NCBI GenBank assembly: GCA_965222215.1 | Contig: OZ244931.1 | Span: 682,001-746,000, forward strand | Direction of reading: 5' to 3' | DNA length: 64,000 nt | Source: JABJAG01 sp965222215 | GTDB lineage: Bacteria > Pseudomonadota > Alphaproteobacteria > UBA6615 | Part shown: positions 34,148 to 43,049 of the stretch, piece by piece | Position numbering within the stretch: the first letter of the stretch is position 1 | How the letters are laid out: the number at the start of each line of letters is the position of its first letter | The notes under the pieces: model-generated | Seen by the model: the letters and a program-made list of their open reading frames with translations, nothing else | What the model was told of the DNA's origin: nothing | The model's database searches: none | Position numbers and translations under genes: made by a program

Positions 34148-35071
34148 CTATCGGTGGTCGGGTTCTCCGGCCAGTCTCAGTGGATTGTCGACGAGGACGA
34201 GCTGCCGAAGTGCCTTGTCGGGAAGCAGCGACGGCAATATGTCGACAAGGTGCGTATCGCTTGGCATCTCCCCGGCATCGAAGTAGCCGGTGTGCGGCCA
34301 GTCGGTTCCCCAGAGCAGCCGGTCCGCCGCAACGTCGGCCAGTCTATGGGCGAAGGGAACGACATCGTCGTACGGCGGCCCGGCGTCCGATACCCGATCC
34401 GCGCCACTGATCTTGATCCAGATGTGATTTTTTTGGGCCAGTGTCAGCAAGAGGCGGAATGGCTCCTGGTCGACCCCGTCGGATGTGCGGACGCGCGCAA
34501 AGTGGTCGATGACGATGTTGACCGGCATTTCGGCGAGCCACTGTGCAAGATCGGCAAGCATCGAAGCTTCGAAGTGGAATTCCAGAAACCATCCGTGATC
34601 CGCGGCGTGCGCGGCCACGCGCATGACCTCCGCGCGATTCAGCGCGCCTCCGTGGGCCGGGTTGAACGCGAACCGCGCGCCGCGCACGCCGCGCGCATGA
34701 AGCGCTTCGCATTGTTCAGCTGTGATGGATTCCGTCAGGCGAAGGACACCGAGATATCGACCGTCCGTGCGGTCGAGCGTGTCGAGAAAGACGGCGTTGT
34801 CGAGCCCGTGCGTATTCGCGTGCACCACGAACCCGCGCTCGATCCCGATACGGGCGTGCAGCGCGAGGAGATCGGCGAGCGGCGCGTCGGGCGGCGTGTA
34901 GCGCCGCGTCTGCGCGAACGGAAACCGTGCGACGGGCCCGAGGGTGTGAAAGTGCGTGTCCCATGCGCCGGAAGGAAGCGTAAAAGTCGGCCGATCGGTC
35001 TCTATCCGCGGGCCCAGGCAATCGGGGATACCGGCCTGGCCGTTTTTGTCCTGGCCGGCGCTCTCGCTCAT
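34148..35071 (-). CDS. Amidohydrolase, 2-pyrone-4,6-dicarboxylate lactonase type
   Basis: The 307-residue TIM-barrel protein has the N-terminal metal pair AWDTHFHTLGP, then IVIDHFARV, and the terminal LLWGTDWPHTGYF aspartate motif. This matches the amidohydrolase-2 group with PDC lactonase (LigI-like) and related sugar-lactone hydrolases. Its start overlaps the stop of the intradiol dioxygenase by four bases, so ring cleavage and lactone opening are likely consecutive steps. The substrate is inferred, not shown. Confidence 0.86.
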   Translation of the reverse strand: MSESAGQDKNGQAGIPDCLGPRIETDRPTFTLPSGAWDTHFHTLGPVARFPFAQTRRYTPPDAPLADLLALHARIGIERGFVVHANTHGLDNAVFLDTLDRTDGRYLGVLRLTESITAEQCEALHARGVRGARFAFNPAHGGALNRAEVMRVAAHAADHGWFLEFHFEASMLADLAQWLAEMPVNIVIDHFARVRTSDGVDQEPFRLLLTLAQKNHIWIKISGADRVSDAGPPYDDVVPFAHRLADVAADRLLWGTDWPHTGYFDAGEMPSDTHLVDILPSLLPDKALRQLVLVDNPLRLAGEPDHR

Positions 35072-35796
35072 TCGACGGCGAACGGTGTTTCGTCCCGCCC
35101 GCGCAGCACGATGTCGAACCTGAATCGTCGCGCGTTTTCGGCGGTACCGTCGTCCAGTGTGTCCTCGGGGATACCAATCAAGCTCGCGCGCGCGTCGAGA
35201 TCCTCAATGGCGTTCAAGATGGGGTCGATATCATTCAACGCCTCGCCGGGAAAATACATCTGCGTGATAACCCGCTGCATCAGGCCGGCGGCGAAGATCG
35301 AAAAATGCACGTGGGGCGGCCTGAACCAGTCCTCGTAGCCGGGGTTGGGATAGGCACCCGGATAGATCGAGACGAACCTGTAGTTCCCGGATTCGTCGGT
35401 CAGGGTGCGCCCGTAACCCTTGAAATGCGGGTCGACCGGCTGATCGGTGTCGTCCGCCGGGTGGTCGTATTTGCCCCACTTGTTGGCTTGCCAGACCTCG
35501 ATCAGCGCGCCCCGGACGGGGTTGCCGTCTTCATCGACAATCGACCCGACAACCTCGATAGGCTCGCCTTCCGCTCTCGGCGCGTCCGGTCCGAACCGGG
35601 AAAGATCGGTTTCTTCCTCGCCCAGCAATCCGGCCGGAAAGAACGGGCCGATCGTTTGCGAAGGGGTCACGATCAGGACGTCGCGCGAAGGCGTGCGCTT
35701 CTCGTGCACCCGGTAGCCCTTGATCAACTCAAGACGTGCGCGCGGCAGATGGGTGCTCGGGTGCGGCAGATCGGTGCCGGTCTCGTCATCAGGCAT
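35068..35796 (-). CDS. Intradiol ring-cleavage dioxygenase, protocatechuate 3,4-dioxygenase-like
   Basis: The 242-residue protein shows TPSQTIGPFFP, IEVWQANKWGKYDHP, FKGYGRTLTDESGNYRF and YEDWFRPPHVHFSIF, then TQMYFPGEALNDIDPI. The tyrosines and the histidines of RPPHVHFS sit where the Fe(III) ligands lie in the catalytic beta subunit. A single gene is present, with no second subunit beside it. The ATG at 35796 has AAGGGG upstream. It is coupled to the amidohydrolase gene; together they suggest cleavage of a catechol or gallate-type ring. Confidence 0.88.
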   Translation of the reverse strand: MPDDETGTDLPHPSTHLPRARLELIKGYRVHEKRTPSRDVLIVTPSQTIGPFFPAGLLGEEETDLSRFGPDAPRAEGEPIEVVGSIVDEDGNPVRGALIEVWQANKWGKYDHPADDTDQPVDPHFKGYGRTLTDESGNYRFVSIYPGAYPNPGYEDWFRPPHVHFSIFAAGLMQRVITQMYFPGEALNDIDPILNAIEDLDARASLIGIPEDTLDDGTAENARRFRFDIVLRGRDETPFAVE

Positions 35797-35949
35797 GGGA
35801 CAATATCCCCTTGTGAAAAGAACACGAGATTGTCGGCCAACAACTGTCAACGAAACTCATTATTGGCTTGGCCACCCGGCGACAAGCGCCGAATTCGTAT
35901 GCCCCCGTTGTCAATTCGCGAATGCGTCGCGAACCGAACTGGTTCGTCG

Positions 35950-36465
35950 TCAGGCCTCGAACCGAAGCAGCGACGTGATCGGCACGTCCAGGTGATCGCG
36001 CCCGCCGAGGCCGTCCAGTTCGATGATGAAGGCGGCCGCGCGCACGTCGGCGCCGGCATCGCGCAGCAGCCGAAGCGCGCCGCCGGCCGTGCCGCCGGTG
36101 GCGAGCAGGTCGTCGAGGATCACGACCTTCTGGCCGGGTTCGACCGCATCGGCCTGCATTTCCATCGTGTCGGAGCCGTATTCGAGATCGTAGGTATAGG
36201 AGACGGTCTCGCCCGGCAGCTTGCCTTCCTTGCGGAGCATCATGAACCCGCAGCCGAGTTGCAGCGCAAGCGGCGCGGCCACCAGAAACCCGCGGCTTTC
36301 GATGCCAGCGAGCATATCCGGTTCGTGCTGGCGAATGGCCACGGCAAGCAGATCCACCGTATGACGCCACGCCTGCGGGTGCGCCAGCAACGTCGAGATA
36401 TCGTAGAAAAGAATTCCCGGTTTGGGAAAATCGGGAATCGTTCGGATGTGGTCGGCAATGTCCAT
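35950..36465 (-). CDS. apt: Adenine phosphoribosyltransferase
   Basis: The 171-residue protein carries the PRPP motif VVILDDLLATGGTAGGA, the N-terminal IRTIPDFPKPGILFYDISTLL and the GIESRGFLVAAPLAL stretch. It salvages adenine to AMP. The length fits the family (about 170-180). The gene stands alone; it is divergent from the RpiR gene on the right. Confidence 0.95.
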   Translation of the reverse strand: MDIADHIRTIPDFPKPGILFYDISTLLAHPQAWRHTVDLLAVAIRQHEPDMLAGIESRGFLVAAPLALQLGCGFMMLRKEGKLPGETVSYTYDLEYGSDTMEMQADAVEPGQKVVILDDLLATGGTAGGALRLLRDAGADVRAAAFIIELDGLGGRDHLDVPITSLLRFEA

Positions 36466-36571
36466 GAAACTCGCTTCCGGGCTGGTGTGCGCGCGGATGC
36501 TAGAGCAAGTCCGCCACGGCTGTCACCCGGCCCGCACCGGTTGGTCCGGCTTTTAGGTATTGCGGTGCGTC

Positions 36572-36617
36572 TGAAACGGGTGTTTCATTTGAATCGCTAT
36601 ATTGAACAGGTGTTTCA
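36572..36617. promoter_or_regulatory. Two operator-like inverted repeats before the RpiR gene
   Basis: TGAAACGGGTGTTTCA (36572-36587) is an inverted repeat TGAAAC-N4-GTTTCA. A close copy, TTGAACAGGTGTTTCA (36602-36617), follows exactly 30 bases later, about three helical turns. They lie 47-92 bases before the ATG of the RpiR regulator. Such pairs fit binding by a dimeric or tetrameric RpiR-family protein, so autoregulation is likely. Confidence 0.75.
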
Positions 36618-36663
36618 TTGCTGATCGGCGGCTTGCCGGTCTGCCTGATACCCGGGAGCCGTC

Positions 36664-37665
36664 ATGTCAGATTCATCGGCAGAAACGCCGCGCAGCGAAC
36701 AGATTCTGCTGGACCTGCAGCAGGCCCATTCGGGCCTTAGCCCGCAGTTGCGCCAGGCCGCCCGGTACCTGATCGAACGCCCGGACGAAATCGCCTTCAC
36801 GTCGATGCGTCAGCTGGCGGAACGCGCGGGCGTGCAGCCCGCGACGATGGTCCGCCTCGCGCAGGCCGTCGGGTTCGACGGTTACGAGGCCCTGCGCGAG
36901 CCGTTTCGCGATGCGCTGCGCCAGCAGCCCACCGGCTTCGGACAGCGCGCCCGAAACCTGCTGGCGCGCACGGGACGGCGGAGCGGCGGCCGGGCATTGT
37001 CGCAACTCGCCAACGAAATGGTCGCGGCGGACCGCGAAAACCTGTCGCTGAGCCTGGAAGCGATCGGCGCCGATGAACTGGCCGAGGCCGCGCGCGTGCT
37101 CTCCGGTGCGCGCCGGGTCTATATCGTCGGTCAGCGCAGCCTGTTTCCGGCGGCATTCTATGTGCACTACGCGTGCTCGATGTTCAGGAACAACCTGATC
37201 TTGCTGGATGGAAACGGCGGCACCTTTGCCGACGGCATGCGGGGCATTTCCGACGAGGATGCCATGCTGGTCTTCTCGTTCGATCCCTATTCGCGCGGGA
37301 CGATCGAGGCCGCCGCCTACGGTGCGGAGCGCGGCGCGGCGATCGTCGCGATTACCGACAGCCTGGTCTCGCCGCTCTCGGCCCTGACACGTCACATGCT
37401 GCTGGTGGGCACGGATACGCCGGCGCTGTTCAAGTCCGTCGTGCCGGCTATCGCGGTCAGCCAGGTGCTTGTCGCGCAAATTCTCGCCCAGGGCGGGCAG
37501 GAGGCACTGACGCGTGTCGCGGAAGCGGAAGAGCAGCTGGACAGTTTCGGTGCCTACTGGAGCCCGCCCTATCGGGTGTCGACCGACCTCGAGGAAGACA
37601 ATGCCGATACGTTTGGCGAGGCGCGCGACGAGTCACGTCGTTCGTTCGACCGAAACCAGAACTAG
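36664..37665 (+). CDS. MurR/RpiR-family transcriptional regulator
   Basis: The 333-residue protein has an N-terminal RpiR helix-turn-helix (residues 15-90: LIERPDEIAFTSMRQLAERAGVQPATMVRLAQAVGFDGYEALREPF) and a SIS sugar-phosphate domain (about 125-265, GARRVYIVGQRSLFPAAFYVHYAC). It heads a + strand run with an aminotransferase, a TRAP-TAXI transporter and a universal stress protein. RpiR proteins bind small phosphorylated or amino ligands through the SIS domain; the ligand here is unknown. Confidence 0.93.
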   Translation: MSDSSAETPRSEQILLDLQQAHSGLSPQLRQAARYLIERPDEIAFTSMRQLAERAGVQPATMVRLAQAVGFDGYEALREPFRDALRQQPTGFGQRARNLLARTGRRSGGRALSQLANEMVAADRENLSLSLEAIGADELAEAARVLSGARRVYIVGQRSLFPAAFYVHYACSMFRNNLILLDGNGGTFADGMRGISDEDAMLVFSFDPYSRGTIEAAAYGAERGAAIVAITDSLVSPLSALTRHMLLVGTDTPALFKSVVPAIAVSQVLVAQILAQGGQEALTRVAEAEEQLDSFGAYWSPPYRVSTDLEEDNADTFGEARDESRRSFDRNQN

Positions 37666-37686
37666 GCCCGCGAGGGGTTGCCCGCC

Positions 37687-39045
37687 ATGACCGGGCCCGA
37701 CCCGCGGCCGGACACCCGCGTCCTTCATCGCCACAGCCACAGCCGGCTACCCGTCGCGGTTGCGGGCGACGGCCCCTATGTGATTGACGCCGGCGGGAAG
37801 CGATATCTGGATGCCTCCGGCGGCGCGGCTGTTTCCTGCCTCGGACACAGCGATCGGGATGTGATTGCGGCGATCCACGAACAAAGCAGCCAGATGCCCT
37901 TCGCCCATACGGCGTTTTTTACGAACGAGCCGATGGAGGCGCTCGCCGACTTGATGGTGGCCGGTGCGCCGGCCGGCCTCGAGCGGGTGTATTTCACGTC
38001 AGGGGGTTCGGAGGCGGTCGAGGCGGCGTTGAAAATGGCGCGGCAGTATTTCGTCGAGATCGGGCAACCGGATCGCTCGGTATTCATCGCCCGGCGCCAG
38101 TCCTATCACGGCAACACGCTGGGCGCGTTGTCGGTCGGCGGCAACGAATGGCGGCGGGCGCAGTTTCGCGACATCATGGCGGAGTCGCGGCATGTGACGC
38201 CCTGTTTCGCGTATCGCGAGAAGGCCGACGGCGAGAGCGACGATGACTTCTCGACCCGTCTGGCGGACGAACTCGAGGCCGAAATCCAGGCGGCCGGTTC
38301 GCAGCGCGTGATTGCGTTCGTGGCCGAGACGGTCGTGGGCGCCACATCCGGCGGTGTCGAGCCCGTGGCCGGTTACTTCCGGAAGATCCGGGAGGTGTGC
38401 GACCGGCATGGCGTGCTTCTGCTGCTCGACGAAATCATGTGCGGGCTCGGGCGGACAGGAACGCTCTATGCGTTCGAGCAGGACGGGGTCGTTCCGGACC
38501 TCGTAACGGTCGCGAAGGGTCTTGCCGCGGGATATCAGCCCGTCGGCGCGGTCCTGATGTCGGAAGCTATCTTTCGGGCTTTCTACGACGGTTCCGGCTT
38601 TTTCCAGCATGGGCACACATTCATGGGCCATGCGACCGCCTGCGCTGCCGCGCTCGTGGTCCAGCAGAAGCTTCAGGACCCAAAGACGATGGTGCGCATC
38701 CGGGAACTCGGGAAACTTCTGGACGACGGGTTGCAGGAACGCTTCGGCAATCACCCGCATATCGGCGATATCCGGGGCCGGGTGATGTTCCGCGGTTTAG
38801 AACTGGTGGCGGACCGGGCCTCGAAAGCGCCGTTCGATCCGGCGCTCAAGCTGAATGCGCGAATCAAGGCCGAGGGAATGGCGCGCGGCCTGATGTGTTA
38901 CCCCGCCGGCGGCACGATCGACGGAACGCGCGGCGATCATATCCTTCTGGCCCCTCCGTTTATCCTTTCCGACGCACAGGTCGGTGACGTTGTCGAGCGG
39001 CTCGGCGAGGCTGTCGACGCAGCCATCGCGGGCGCCGCGGGATAA
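37687..39045 (+). CDS. Class III PLP-dependent aminotransferase
   Basis: The 452-residue protein is a class III (omega) aminotransferase: GKRYLDASGGAAVSCLGH, FTSGGSEAVEAALKMARQY, LLLDEIMCGLGRTG and the PLP lysine in TVAKGLAAGYQPVGAV (K277). Members act on beta-alanine, taurine, diamines or similar omega-amino compounds. It starts at the ATG at 37687 with GAGGGG upstream, 21 bases after the RpiR gene. The substrate is probably what the downstream TRAP transporter imports (inference). Confidence 0.92.
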   Translation: MTGPDPRPDTRVLHRHSHSRLPVAVAGDGPYVIDAGGKRYLDASGGAAVSCLGHSDRDVIAAIHEQSSQMPFAHTAFFTNEPMEALADLMVAGAPAGLERVYFTSGGSEAVEAALKMARQYFVEIGQPDRSVFIARRQSYHGNTLGALSVGGNEWRRAQFRDIMAESRHVTPCFAYREKADGESDDDFSTRLADELEAEIQAAGSQRVIAFVAETVVGATSGGVEPVAGYFRKIREVCDRHGVLLLLDEIMCGLGRTGTLYAFEQDGVVPDLVTVAKGLAAGYQPVGAVLMSEAIFRAFYDGSGFFQHGHTFMGHATACAAALVVQQKLQDPKTMVRIRELGKLLDDGLQERFGNHPHIGDIRGRVMFRGLELVADRASKAPFDPALKLNARIKAEGMARGLMCYPAGGTIDGTRGDHILLAPPFILSDAQVGDVVERLGEAVDAAIAGAAG

Positions 39046-39214
39046 CGAAAACCGGGAATTGTCATCCGAAAGTATGATGCGGCGGGGCTTTTCGTCCGGC
39101 CTTCGTATGACAGACTGTTGAATGAACGTTAGGGTACGTATCGGATCCGCGGTCGGGGCCAACCCACGACGCGGCAAGAAAAATTCAAGTTATCAGGGAA
39201 AGAGGAGAGAGACT

Positions 39215-40189
39215 GTGTCCCACTATCGTACATCGCTTCTTTCGGTCGCTGCGGCGGCTGTTATGGCGTTCGGCGGATTGTCGACGCACGCGCCGGAAGC
39301 CAGCGCGCAGCAGCGTGACATCCTGATCGGCGGCGGTTCCGTCACCGGCGTCTACTATCAGGTGGCGTTGCAGACCTGCCAGCTGATGAACAAGCATTCC
39401 GGCGGCAAGTACAACTGCGTCGGCCGCCCGGCGCTCGGCTCGGTGTTCAACATCAACGCCGTGAACCGCGGCCTTCTCGACTTCGGTGTCGCGCAGTCCG
39501 ACCGCAACTGGCAGGCAACCACGGGCGCGGCGGACTGGGAAGGCAAGCCGGTCGAGAACCTGCGCAGCGTCTTCTCCGCGCATCCGGAAGCCGTGCTTCT
39601 GGTGACCCGCGCCGAGACCGGCATCAAGTCGCTCGCCGACCTCAAGGGCAAGACCGTCAATATCGGCAACCCGGGGTCCGGCCAGCGCGGCAACGCCGAG
39701 GACGTGCTGCGTCTGCACAACATCTCGATGGACGACATCAAGGCCGAGGGCCTGCAGCAGGGCGAAGCCTCGCGCGCGCTCGTGGACAAGAAGGTCGACG
39801 CCTTCTTCTACACGGTCGGCATGCCGTCCGCGGCGATCGAGGAGCCTGCGAACTCGACCGAGATCGATATCATCGACATCAACACGGACGAGATCAAAAA
39901 GTTCATCTCGGACAAGCCGTACTACGTGCTGGCGCAATATCCGGACGGTGTGATCAAGGGTGTCGACGCGTTCGAGACCTACGCCGTGAAGGCGACGGTG
40001 GTCTCCAGCTCCGAAGTGCCGGACGACGTGGTCTACGACTTCACCAAGACGGTGTTCGAGAATCTCGATGAGTTGAAGACGACCCACGCGGCCTTCAGGA
40101 TCCTGAAACCCGAGGATATGCTGAAGGGCCTTTCGGCACCGCTGCATCCGGGTGCGGAGAAGTACTACAAGGAACGCGGCTGGATGTAA
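39215..40189 (+). CDS. TAXI-family TRAP transporter binding protein
   Basis: The 324-residue protein has a signal peptide (cleavage near ASA-QQ) and the TAXI fold: ILIGGGSVTGVYYQVALQTCQLMNKHSGGKYNCVGRPALGSVFNINAVNRGLLDFGVAQSD, then LADLKGKTVNIGNPGSGQRG. TAXI-TRAP systems import small organic acids or amino acids with sodium or proton symport. The start is GTG at 39215, following GAGGAGAGA; upstream reading gives no signal peptide start. A stable hairpin lies just after the stop. Confidence 0.92.
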   Translation: MSHYRTSLLSVAAAAVMAFGGLSTHAPEASAQQRDILIGGGSVTGVYYQVALQTCQLMNKHSGGKYNCVGRPALGSVFNINAVNRGLLDFGVAQSDRNWQATTGAADWEGKPVENLRSVFSAHPEAVLLVTRAETGIKSLADLKGKTVNIGNPGSGQRGNAEDVLRLHNISMDDIKAEGLQQGEASRALVDKKVDAFFYTVGMPSAAIEEPANSTEIDIIDINTDEIKKFISDKPYYVLAQYPDGVIKGVDAFETYAVKATVVSSSEVPDDVVYDFTKTVFENLDELKTTHAAFRILKPEDMLKGLSAPLHPGAEKYYKERGWM

Positions 40190-40204
40190 GTCGCTTTCCA
40201 GGGC

Positions 40205-40228
40205 GGGCGGCATCGGGAGATGCCGCCC
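40205..40228 (+). terminator. Intercistronic hairpin after the TAXI SBP gene
   Basis: A perfect 10-bp stem GGGCGGCATC / GATGCCGCCC with loop GGGA lies 16 bases after the SBP stop and 41 before the TRAP permease start. The weak U content after it argues for partial termination or mRNA stabilisation that sets more binding protein than permease. Confidence 0.75.
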
Positions 40229-40268
40229 GACTTGTATCTGTATCGACTCATGCTTGAGGGGGGCTTGA

Positions 40269-42464
40269 ATGAGTTCGGAAAACAACGCTGACGCGCAAGG
40301 CGCGGAGCGCACACCGGAAGATTTCATCGCGGAGGTCGAAAGCGGCCCGCGCAGCCCGGAAAGCAAGATCGCGATCGCCGCGATCCTCGGGATTTCCGTT
40401 GCCTGGTCGATCTTCCAGCTCTGGATTGCCCAGGACCCCATCAACTCGTTCATCGCCCGGTCCTGGCACCTGGGTTTTGCCCTCGCGCTCGTGTTTCTGG
40501 CATTCCCGGCTTACGACTACCGCAACCCCCCGCGCTGGATTCGCGCGCTGCACACGGTGCTGCCGTTCCTCAAGTCGAGCCGCTCAAACCGTTCCTACAT
40601 TCCCCTGATCGACATCGTTCTCGCGATTGTCGCGACCGCCGGTGCCCTCTACATCTGGTGGGATTTCAAGGGGATCATCAATCGTCAGGGATTGCCTTCG
40701 CAGACCGATGTGATCATGGGCGTGATCACGATGGTGCTTTTGCTTGAGGCCGCGCGCCGCGCATTGGGGCCGGCTCTCAGCATCATCTGTATCGTCTTTA
40801 TCGCCTATGCGTTCGTGGGTCCCTGGATGCCGGATCTGCTGCGCCATCGCGGCATCCCGCTCGATTTCTTCATCAACGATATGTACATGTCGACGACCGG
40901 CATCTTCGGCGTGCCGCTGGGCGTGTCGACCAGTTTCGTCTTCCTGTTCGTCCTTTTCGGCTCTTTGCTCGACAAGGCCGGTGCCGGCAAATACTTCATC
41001 GATGTCGCCTTTTCAGGGTTGGGTCACAAGGTCGGTGGTCCGGCGAAAGCGGCGGTCGTCGCGTCGGGCCTGTCGGGCCTGGTATCCGGCTCGTCCATCG
41101 CCAACACCGTAACCACCGGGACGTTCACCATCCCGCTGATGAAAAAGGTTGGCCTGCCCGCCTACAAGGCCGGCGCCGTTGAGGTGGCGGCCTCCACAAA
41201 CGGTCAGCTGATGCCGCCGATCATGGGCGCGGCCGCGTTCATCATGGCCGACATCATCGGTATTCCGTATCTGGACGTGGTGCGCGCGGCGCTGTTCCCG
41301 GCGATCATTTCCTATCTCGCCCTGTTCTATGTGGTGCACCTGGAAGCGTTGAAGCTCGGCCTGAAGCCTTTGTCGAAGGATGAACTTCCGCCGATGCTGA
41401 AGACGTTCATCAACGGGCTGCACTACCTGATCCCGCTGGCGGTCCTGATCTGGTTCCTTGTCATCGAACGGCGTTCGCCGATCTTCTCGGCCCTGACGGC
41501 GATCGAGGCGCTCGCCGTCATCATGCTGACCCAGCGGCCTATCATCGCCTACCTGGCGCTGGGGGCGCACAAGAAGGCCGGGAACATCGACCCGGACGCG
41601 AAGATCGGGGCGATTCTCGGCGCCGCGTTCCTCGACGGCCTGAAGGACATCTGGGAGGGCCTTGTCGCGGGCGCACGCAACATGATGAGTGTCGGTGTCG
41701 CGACGGCGGCCGCGGGCATCATTGTCGGCGTCGTGACCAGTACGGGGCTGGTGAGCCGCTTTACCCAACTCATCGGCACGGTTTCGGGCGGCAGCGTCAC
41801 GATCATGCTGATCCTGACGGCAATCACGAGCCTGATCCTGGGCATGGGCCTGCCGACGACGGCGAACTATATCCTGATGGCGACCCTGACCGCGCCGGTG
41901 ATCGTGACCCTCGGGGCGGACGCCGGACTGGTCTTCCCGCTGATCGCGGCGCATCTGTTCGTCTTCTATTTCGGCATCCTCGCCGACGACACGCCGCCCG
42001 TGGGCCTCGCGGCCTACGCCGGGGCAGCGATCGCCGGGTCTGATCCGATCAAGACCGGCATCCAGGGGTTCACCTACGATCTGCGCACCGCGATCCTGCC
42101 GTTCGTGTTCATCTTCAACACCGAATTGCTGATGATTTCCGGTGTGGCAGCGGACGGCACGACGATCTGGCTGAACAATCCGTTCGCGATTGTTTGGGTG
42201 TTCGTCATATCGCTGGTCGCCATGTTCGCCTTTGCCTCGTTCATGCAGGGTTACTTCGCGGACAACTGCAACTGGGGCGAGCGGATATTCCTGCTGGCGC
42301 TGGCCATCGCGATGTTCCGGCCGGCGCTGATCACCGACGAGATCGGGGTCCCGCGTGAAGCGATTCAGGGTGCGGCTGCCGTCCTGTGGATCCTGATGTA
42401 CCTCTACCAGAAACGCCGCAAGAAAAACCGTGACGGCGACGGTCCCGTCGCGGCCGCGGCTTGA
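40269..42464 (+). CDS. Fused TRAP permease (DctQ-DctM), TAXI type
   Basis: The 731-residue inner-membrane protein joins a small four-helix DctQ-like part (about residues 35-170) with a large DctM part, as in TAXI-type TRAP fusion permeases. Motifs include GLSGLVSGSSIANTVTTGTFTIPLM, AASTNGQLMPPIMGAAAFI and ILGMGLPTTANYILMATLTAPV. A long C-terminal hydrophobic tail is typical. It pairs with the TAXI binding protein upstream; its stop overlaps the region before the USP gene. Confidence 0.93.
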   Translation: MSSENNADAQGAERTPEDFIAEVESGPRSPESKIAIAAILGISVAWSIFQLWIAQDPINSFIARSWHLGFALALVFLAFPAYDYRNPPRWIRALHTVLPFLKSSRSNRSYIPLIDIVLAIVATAGALYIWWDFKGIINRQGLPSQTDVIMGVITMVLLLEAARRALGPALSIICIVFIAYAFVGPWMPDLLRHRGIPLDFFINDMYMSTTGIFGVPLGVSTSFVFLFVLFGSLLDKAGAGKYFIDVAFSGLGHKVGGPAKAAVVASGLSGLVSGSSIANTVTTGTFTIPLMKKVGLPAYKAGAVEVAASTNGQLMPPIMGAAAFIMADIIGIPYLDVVRAALFPAIISYLALFYVVHLEALKLGLKPLSKDELPPMLKTFINGLHYLIPLAVLIWFLVIERRSPIFSALTAIEALAVIMLTQRPIIAYLALGAHKKAGNIDPDAKIGAILGAAFLDGLKDIWEGLVAGARNMMSVGVATAAAGIIVGVVTSTGLVSRFTQLIGTVSGGSVTIMLILTAITSLILGMGLPTTANYILMATLTAPVIVTLGADAGLVFPLIAAHLFVFYFGILADDTPPVGLAAYAGAAIAGSDPIKTGIQGFTYDLRTAILPFVFIFNTELLMISGVAADGTTIWLNNPFAIVWVFVISLVAMFAFASFMQGYFADNCNWGERIFLLALAIAMFRPALITDEIGVPREAIQGAAAVLWILMYLYQKRRKKNRDGDGPVAAAA

Positions 42465-42478
42465 TTGGAGGGCCGGTC

Positions 42479-42904
42479 ATGTACAAGCACATCCTGCTTC
42501 CCGTCGACATCGAGGACAGTGACTCCTGGCAGCGCTCGCTGCCCGTTGCGGCGGAATACGCAAAGACATTCGGGTCGACGCTTCACGTGATGACCGTCGT
42601 TCCCGATTTCGGAATGAGCGTGGTCGGATCCTTCTTTCCCGATGACTTTGCCGAAAAGGCGATCGCGGAAACGAACAGGCGAATACACGATTTCGTCTCG
42701 GAGAACGTGCCGGATGGGATCGCGGTTCAGCATGTCGTCAAGCACGGCCGCGTCTATGAGGAGATCATCCGTTCCGCCAGGGATCTGGATGCCGACCTGA
42801 TCGTGATGTCCGCGCATCACCCCGACGTAAGCGACTATCTCCTCGGCCCGAACGCCGCCCGTGTCGCGCGTCATGCCGAGCAGTCGGTCCTGATCGTTCG
42901 CTAG
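42479..42904 (+). CDS. Universal stress protein, TRAP-associated (TeaD-like)
   Basis: The 141-residue UspA-fold protein starts MYKHILLPVDIEDSD and ends VARHAEQSVLIVR. The usual nucleotide glycine motif G-2x-G-9x-G-S/T is modified here (SAHHPDVSDYLLGPNAARVARH), so ATP binding may differ. It lies 14 bases after the TRAP permease stop with TTGGAGG upstream. In Halomonas a USP encoded with a TRAP system (TeaD) controls transport; a like role is plausible. Confidence 0.9.
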   Translation: MYKHILLPVDIEDSDSWQRSLPVAAEYAKTFGSTLHVMTVVPDFGMSVVGSFFPDDFAEKAIAETNRRIHDFVSENVPDGIAVQHVVKHGRVYEEIIRSARDLDADLIVMSAHHPDVSDYLLGPNAARVARHAEQSVLIVR

Positions 42905-42930
42905 GGTAGATCGGCGTTTGCAAAGGCCGC

Positions 42931-42956
42931 GGCGGCGTTGTAAGACAACCGCCGCC
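42931..42956 (+). terminator. Possible terminator-like hairpin after the USP gene
   Basis: GGCGGCGTTGT and ACAACCGCCGCC form a stem with a single bulged base around AAG, directly before the tRNA gene. There is no clear U-tract, so it could be a processing or partial termination signal for the TRAP operon. Confidence 0.5.
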
Positions 42957-42962
42957 TGATGT

Positions 42963-43039
42963 CGGGAAGTAGCTCAGCCTGGTAGAGCACTACGTTCGGG
43001 ACGTAGGGGCCGGAGGTTCGAATCCTCTCTTCCCGACCA
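42963..43039 (+). tRNA. tRNA-Pro (anticodon CGG)
   Basis: A full cloverleaf: acceptor CGGGAAG with CTTCCCG, D-arm GCTC..GAGC, anticodon stem CTACG/CGTAG with loop TTCGGGA (anticodon CGG, proline), variable GGGCC, T-arm GGAGG-TTCGAAT-CCTCT, discriminator A and encoded CCA. The length is 77. The 3' end of a tRNA is a common phage attachment site; no second copy of this end was found in the window. Confidence 0.95.
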
Positions 43040-43049
43040 GGCCTTTTCC

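Noticed and set aside
34004..35338. 444-codon + strand open frame
   Set aside because: It lies opposite the amidohydrolase and the intradiol dioxygenase, both with catalytic motifs; no recognisable domain in this frame.
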